Under the pieces are notes generated by a model that saw nothing but the letters and a program-made list of their open reading frames with translations, did not search any database and was not told the origin of the DNA. Shown in pieces: positions 5,612-9,347 of a stretch of DNA of 9,347 nt. How positions within the stretch are numbered: position 1 is the first letter of the stretch; every line of letters begins with the position of its first letter. The position numbers were made by a program, and so were the translations under genes. This stretch comes from DATLZC01 sp037444005 (GTDB lineage: Bacteria > Chloroflexota > Dehalococcoidia > DSTF01 > JACRBR01), in NCBI GenBank assembly GCA_037444005.1, contig JBBING010000091.1:1-9347 (forward strand), written 5' to 3'.

Positions 5612-6526
5612 CTACCGGGCGCCGCGGAGGCGCGGGTCGAGGATGTCGCGCAGGGTGTCTCCCAGCAGGTTGAATCCGAGCACGACGAGGCTGATGGCGA
5701 TGCCGGGGAAGGCGACGAGCCACCACTTGCCGGTGCGGGCCAGCGCCTGCGACTCCCCGCTGATGTCGATGCCCCACGACGGCGTCCCGGGCGCGACGCC
5801 GAGACCCAGGAAGCTGATCGCCGCCTCCGCCAGCACCGAGACGGCGAAGACGCTGCTGGCGCCGACGATGACCAGCGGCATCACGTTCGGCACGACATGC
5901 CGCACGAGGATGCGCAGCTCCGTCGCTCCCAGCGCGCGCGCCGCTTCGACGTAGTCCTGATGTCGCGTGACCAGCGCCACGGCCCGGAGCACCCGCGAGC
6001 CACCGAACAGCGCCCCGATGGTGATGGCGATGGCGATGGTCTTGAGCCCCTGTCCGAAGGCGGCGATGAACGCGAGATACAGGATGATCTGGGGGAACGC
6101 CGCCCACGCCTCGCCGCTGCGCTGGATCAGGTAGTCCACCCATCGGCCGAAGTATCCGGACACGATGCCCAGCGCCGCCCCCGACGAAAAGCCGATGCCC
6201 ACCGACATGAGGCCGATGAGGAACGAAATCCGGGCGCCCGCCAGGATCCGGCTGAGGACGTCCTGACCGAGCTTGTTGGTGCCGAACGGGTGCTCCCACG
6301 AGGGGGCTTCGAGCTGTTGTGACGTGTCGATCTCGCGCGGGTCGCTGGGCGCGAGGTAGGGCCCGAACACGCCGAGGAACAGGAACACGGCCACGATCAC
6401 GGCCGCGAGCGCCCCGACCGGGTTGCGGCGTGCGACGCGGGCGAGGCGGCGCGCCCAGCGGCGCCTCGGCTCCGCCGCGAGCTCGTCCAGCGGGAGCGGG
6501 ATCGCTTCCGCAGCTTGCGCGGCCAT
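5612..6526 (-). CDS. ABC importer permease, OppC/DppC type
   Basis: This is the second membrane subunit of a peptide/nickel/opine-class importer. It has 304 residues. A cytoplasmic N-terminal arm (1-35) precedes TM1 (about 38-56), followed by the family's FGTNKLGQDVLSRILAGARIS (81-101; usually GTDxLGRD). Several helices and the ATPase-contact loop DYVEAARALGATELRI (191-206) follow, with the EAA motif intact, ending in GDTLRDILDPRLRG (289-302). The ATG at 6526 begins 2 nt after the upstream permease stop, so the genes are one operon. A longer open frame continues upstream over the other permease and the binding-protein end, but this is a shadow. The ATPase subunits that normally follow are absent; the gene ends convergent with the cytochrome gene. 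Substrate cannot be told from the permease. Confidence 0.93.
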   Translation of the reverse strand: MAAQAAEAIPLPLDELAAEPRRRWARRLARVARRNPVGALAAVIVAVFLFLGVFGPYLAPSDPREIDTSQQLEAPSWEHPFGTNKLGQDVLSRILAGARISFLIGLMSVGIGFSSGAALGIVSGYFGRWVDYLIQRSGEAWAAFPQIILYLAFIAAFGQGLKTIAIAITIGALFGGSRVLRAVALVTRHQDYVEAARALGATELRILVRHVVPNVMPLVIVGASSVFAVSVLAEAAISFLGLGVAPGTPSWGIDISGESQALARTGKWWLVAFPGIAISLVVLGFNLLGDTLRDILDPRLRGAR

Positions 6527-6528
6527 GG

Positions 6529-7476
6529 CTACCGGTACCTCACACGCGGGTCGAGCCAGGCGTACGACAGGTCGACCAGCAGATTCGCCAGCACCACCAC
6601 CGTCGCCGTGTACACCACGAGGAACTGCACAACCGGAAAATCCCGCGTGACCACGGACTGGAAGAAGAACTGCCCGAGGCCGTCGATGCTCATGATGCGC
6701 TCGGCGATGACGGATCCGCCGAAGATGGCCGTGAACGCGGCGCCCACGACGGTGACGATGGGCGTGAGCGTGGTGCGGAACGCGTGGTCGAGGATCACGC
6801 GCCGCGCCGGCAGCCCCTTCGCCCAGGCGGTCCGCACGTAATCGCTGCGCAGCACCTCGAGCATCGTCGTCCGCACGAGGCGCATGATCCCGGCGGCGCC
6901 GCCGAACCCGAGGATGAGCGCCGGCGGGCCGAACAGCCGCAGATTGCGCACGGGGTCGTCGTAGATGGCGACGTAGCCGCCGGTCGGCGGAGCGTAGTTC
7001 CACAGGATCGACGGCACGACGATCAGCAGGACCAGAAGGAAGAATTCGGGGATCGACTGCCCGAAGACGGCCATGAGCCGCACGAAGTAGTCGAGGGGGC
7101 TGTTCCGCATCACGGCCGACAGGATGCCGAACGTCACCCCCAGCACGACCGACACCGCGAGGCTCAGGAGGACGATCTCGGCGCTGGCGGGGAACCGCCG
7201 CACCACCTCGTCGAGGATGTCGCGCTGCCCGAAGTAGGTCTTGCCGAAGTCGCCCCGGAGGATACCGGCGACCCAGTCGAGGTACTGCACGACGATGGGG
7301 CGTTCGAGGCCCAGTTGCTCGCGAATGCGCTCCACGTCCTCGGGGCGGGCGCCCTGGCCCGCCATGATGGCCGCGGGGTCGCCCGGAAGCACCCGCAGCA
7401 GCACGAACGTGATCACCGACACCACGAACATGATGAGCGGGAGGAACGAGAGCCGTCGGAGCGCGTACCTCCACAT
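6529..7476 (-). CDS. ABC importer permease, OppB/DppB type
   Basis: This is the first membrane subunit of the importer, 315 residues, the usual length. It begins MWRYALRRLSFLPLI with TM1 at about 9-29. The hallmark LPGDPAAIMAGQGARPEDVE (30-49) and the following REQLGLERPIVVQYLDWV (52-69) are typical of OppB. RGDFGKTYF (74-82) follows, and the EAA-like loop lies at about 207-226 (EVLRSDYVRTAWAKGLPARR). SIDGLGQFFFQSVVTRDFP (263-281) and LSYAWLDPRVRYR at the C-terminus are conserved. The ATG at 7476 lies 3 nt after the binding-protein stop, and its stop is 2 nt before the next permease, so translation is probably coupled. The ribosome-binding site is weak, consistent with coupling. Confidence 0.94.
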   Translation of the reverse strand: MWRYALRRLSFLPLIMFVVSVITFVLLRVLPGDPAAIMAGQGARPEDVERIREQLGLERPIVVQYLDWVAGILRGDFGKTYFGQRDILDEVVRRFPASAEIVLLSLAVSVVLGVTFGILSAVMRNSPLDYFVRLMAVFGQSIPEFFLLVLLIVVPSILWNYAPPTGGYVAIYDDPVRNLRLFGPPALILGFGGAAGIMRLVRTTMLEVLRSDYVRTAWAKGLPARRVILDHAFRTTLTPIVTVVGAAFTAIFGGSVIAERIMSIDGLGQFFFQSVVTRDFPVVQFLVVYTATVVVLANLLVDLSYAWLDPRVRYR

Positions 7477-7479
7477 GGG

Positions 7480-9144
7480 TCACTTGTCCAGCCAGGCCCG
7501 GGCGTTGAACAGGCCGTACGAGCCTCGCCCTGTGACGAGGCCTTTTACATAGTTCCACGCCGCGCTGTACGAGATCGAAGAGTACAGGTTCAGCATCGGG
7601 GCCCATTTCCGGATGATGATGCGCTGGGCCTGCTGACAGAGCTCGACCCGCCGTTCTTCGTCGAGCTCCTGCGCCGCCGCCAGCACGGCGCGGTCGACTT
7701 CCTCATCCTTGTAGTCCATGAAGTTGCGGCGCTCCGCCTGCGAACTGAGGTAGAAGCGCAGGGGCAGGTCCGGGTCCTCGTACGGGAGGTGCACGAAGGA
7801 CGTGAGCTGGAAGTTCCCCTGCGACAGCGTCTGCACCAGCCAGACGGTGAGCAAGTCCTGCGAGATGGGCTTCAACTTCAGGCCCACTTCGGAGAGCTGT
7901 CGGATGAGCACCTCCGCGAGCTGCGTCGTCGTCGGCGTCGCCGCGAACTTGAACTCGATCTCCTGGTCGAACGGGAAGCCCGCCGCCTCCAGGATCTGCC
8001 GCGCCTCCCGCGGATCGTGCCGGAAGTACTCCTGCAAATCGGGATCGTCCTCCGGCAGAGCGTACCGCTTGTGCGCGGGCGGCACCGGACCGCATTTCAC
8101 GCCGTCGCCCAGGTCGATGGCCTGGATGATCTCGTCCCGATCGATGGCGAGGTTGATGGCGTGGCGGACGCGCTCGTCGAGGAACGGGGGCTGGTACTTG
8201 ATCATCAGCGTCGCGTACGCGCGCGAGAGGTCGGACGCGACGGTGATGCGGTCCCCGAGGCGGTTCTTCATGTCCTCGGCGTCTAGCCGTGTGGGGAATC
8301 CGACGGTGTCGATGTCCTGGGCCGCGAACGCCGCGAGCGCCGCCGCGTCCTCCTGAATGAGCGGAAAGTCGATGCCGTCCAGATACGGCTCGCCCGGCAC
8401 GCGCCAGTTCGGGAACTTCCGCAGCCTGACGTTGGCGCCGTTGTCGTGCCCCGCGAGCATCCATCTGCCGGACCCGATGGCGTCGCGGTTCAGGAACGCC
8501 TCGTCGTCATGGATTTCGGGAGGGATGATCGAGCTGGAGATGGGAGACCCAGCGTTGGATGACGTGAACACCCACGCCCAGGGAATCTTCTGCTTGATGA
8601 CGACGGTCTCGTCGTCGGGCGCTTCGATGCTGTCCATCACGTGATGGAGCCAGCTGTAGCCGATGGGCGGCGATTCCCGGAAGCGGAGATAGCTCTTCGC
8701 GATGTCCTCGGCGACGACCGCGCGTCCGTTGACGGGCGGCTTGTCGTGGTAGACCGAGGGGCCGATCTTCGCGATGACCGTCTGGGCGTCGGGCTGCTCG
8801 ACGGACGTGGCCAGAAACAGCTCGAGCACGCCCGTGTCGGTGGGAACGTACCACATGTGGTCGAAGACGGTGAACCCGAGAAACAGGCTCTGCGCCAGTG
8901 AGGTAATGCCGGCGCCGAAGGGGTTCATGCTGGGGTAGGGCGCCGTCTGGCGCAGTTTCATAATGCCACCGAGCTTCGGGGTCTCGGTGGGTCCGCCGGT
9001 AGGAGCAGGCGTCGCGGCGCCGTTCCCGCCGCCGTCGCACGCGACGACGCCGGCGGCCCCCAGCGCGGCGGCGGAAGACGCGAGAAATCGCCGGCGGGTC
9101 ATCGCCGGCCACGACCAACGGGTGTTCTTGCGGTCTGAACGCAT
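7480..9144 (-). CDS. Solute-binding lipoprotein of an Opp/Dpp-type ABC importer (SBP family 5), Tat-type signal
   Basis: This captures the solute outside the membrane and delivers it to the two permeases encoded next. It has 554 residues from ATG 9144. The N-terminus carries a Tat-like MTRRRFLAS (15-23) and hydrophobic stretch ending in VVAC, so Cys36 is the probable lipid-anchored residue. A linker (NGAATPAPTGGPTETP) follows. The mature protein shows the family 5 pattern: LGGIMKLRQ near 58-66, GRAVVAEDIAKSYLRF for ligand-dependent loop packing, and FLDERVRHAINLAIDRDEII. The last of these is the classical signature of the family. ATG 9144 is favoured because GAGGGGG lies 4 nt upstream; the ATG at the Tat motif (9102) has no such site. 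The family takes up peptides, nickel, opines or sugars; this sequence does not show which. It is first in the operon, behind a sigma70-like promoter. Confidence 0.92.
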   Translation of the reverse strand: MRSDRKNTRWSWPAMTRRRFLASSAAALGAAGVVACDGGGNGAATPAPTGGPTETPKLGGIMKLRQTAPYPSMNPFGAGITSLAQSLFLGFTVFDHMWYVPTDTGVLELFLATSVEQPDAQTVIAKIGPSVYHDKPPVNGRAVVAEDIAKSYLRFRESPPIGYSWLHHVMDSIEAPDDETVVIKQKIPWAWVFTSSNAGSPISSSIIPPEIHDDEAFLNRDAIGSGRWMLAGHDNGANVRLRKFPNWRVPGEPYLDGIDFPLIQEDAAALAAFAAQDIDTVGFPTRLDAEDMKNRLGDRITVASDLSRAYATLMIKYQPPFLDERVRHAINLAIDRDEIIQAIDLGDGVKCGPVPPAHKRYALPEDDPDLQEYFRHDPREARQILEAAGFPFDQEIEFKFAATPTTTQLAEVLIRQLSEVGLKLKPISQDLLTVWLVQTLSQGNFQLTSFVHLPYEDPDLPLRFYLSSQAERRNFMDYKDEEVDRAVLAAAQELDEERRVELCQQAQRIIIRKWAPMLNLYSSISYSAAWNYVKGLVTGRGSYGLFNARAWLDK

Positions 9145-9148
9145 ACGT

Positions 9149-9155
9149 CCCCCTC
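9149..9155 (-). promoter_or_regulatory. Ribosome-binding site deciding the binding-protein start
   Basis: GAGGGGG on the minus strand lies 4 nt before ATG 9144. It places 14 residues ahead of the Tat-like MTRRRFLAS motif. An open frame reaching back to 9306 has no matching site and covers the promoter. Confidence 0.6.
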
Positions 9156-9259
9156 GTGATGTCGAGCCGGTGCGCCCGGGCGACCGCCCCGGACGCATCG
9201 CTCCGCGCCGTTGCACCGTCAGGGGGTTGGATATGGACGCCGTGCCGGCGGATGAACGT

Positions 9260-9288
9260 ATTCTTGGGCCCCTGTTCGAAGGTGTCAA
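9260..9288 (-). promoter_or_regulatory. Sigma70-type promoter of the ABC importer operon
   Basis: On the minus strand TTGACA (9288-9283) is a perfect -35 box. It is separated by exactly 17 nt from AAGAAT (9265-9260), which matches four of six -10 bases. Transcription would start near 9253, giving a leader of about 109 nt before ATG 9144. The leader contains a GC-rich bulged hairpin at 9176-9192, whose role is unknown. The remaining sequence to the right edge (9289-9347) shows no gene. Confidence 0.6.
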
Positions 9289-9347
9289 GACAGCGATCTG
9301 CCTCATTGAAAGGGTTACCGAACGGGGAGCGTTGCCTCAGAATCAGG

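Noticed and set aside
6527..7606. In-frame N-terminal extension of the OppC-type permease back to 7606.
   Set aside because: The extension overlaps the OppB-type permease in another frame and has no family similarity; ATG 6526 gives a normal-length protein 2 nt after the preceding stop.
6319..8286. A 655-codon open frame on the plus strand, rich in His, Asp, Arg and Glu.
   Set aside because: It lies antisense to the permease and binding-protein genes, which have clear family motifs. Its composition is the usual mirror of high-G+C coding sequence.
9299..9339. TGCCTCA repeated at 9299-9305 and 9333-9339 upstream of the importer promoter.
   Set aside because: A 7-base repeat at 34-bp spacing has no flanking similarity and is easily expected by chance.

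Overview
This is a G+C-rich bacterial window. The features that point to Chloroflexota (Thermomicrobia or a relative) are: a Sec-exported nitrous oxide reductase of the clade II type, lipoproteins whose mature N-termini have 'ATPAPT'-like linkers, and an Opp/Dpp-type solute-binding protein with a combined Tat and lipoprotein signal. The placement is a judgement from protein style, not a computed phylogeny.

Layout, left to right. (1) 1-1196, minus strand: the N-terminal 398 residues of nosZ, running off the left edge. (2) 1197-1428: a 232-bp regulatory region holding a strong nosZ ribosome-binding site, a 9-bp inverted repeat with a nested direct repeat in the predicted leader, a cluster of CRP/FNR-like half-sites including a perfect TGTGA-N6-TCACA, and a hairpin just past the end of the kinase gene. 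(3) 1429-3404, minus strand: a two-component system with overlapping genes, an OmpR/PhoB-type response regulator followed by a membrane histidine kinase. (4) 3405-3532: a divergent promoter region with an 11-bp-phased direct repeat, as expected for an operator of that regulator family. (5) 3533-5606, plus strand: a very compact four-gene operon: apbE (FAD:protein FMN transferase), an exported or anchored protein with an Asp/Glu/His-rich tail, a 76-residue single-pass membrane protein, and a five-helix ferric-reductase-like b-type cytochrome. (6) 5612-9144, minus strand: an Opp/Dpp-type ABC importer (binding lipoprotein, then two permeases) with no ATPase gene, behind a good sigma70-type promoter at 9260-9288.

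How the parts may work together (inference). NosZ reduces N2O to N2 outside the membrane and needs electrons and copper. In classical denitrifiers an ApbE paralogue (NosX) flavinylates the electron donor NosR. Here an ApbE and a membrane haem protein sit near a NosZ of the type that normally lacks NosR, together with two unrecognised small membrane/export proteins and their own two-component system. This could be an extracytoplasmic flavin/haem electron-transfer module feeding NosZ, or an unrelated quinone- or metal-redox module. No protein in the window shows the usual flavinylation motif, so the ApbE substrate is unknown. The ABC importer looks functionally separate: it converges on the cytochrome operon with 5 bp between the stop codons.
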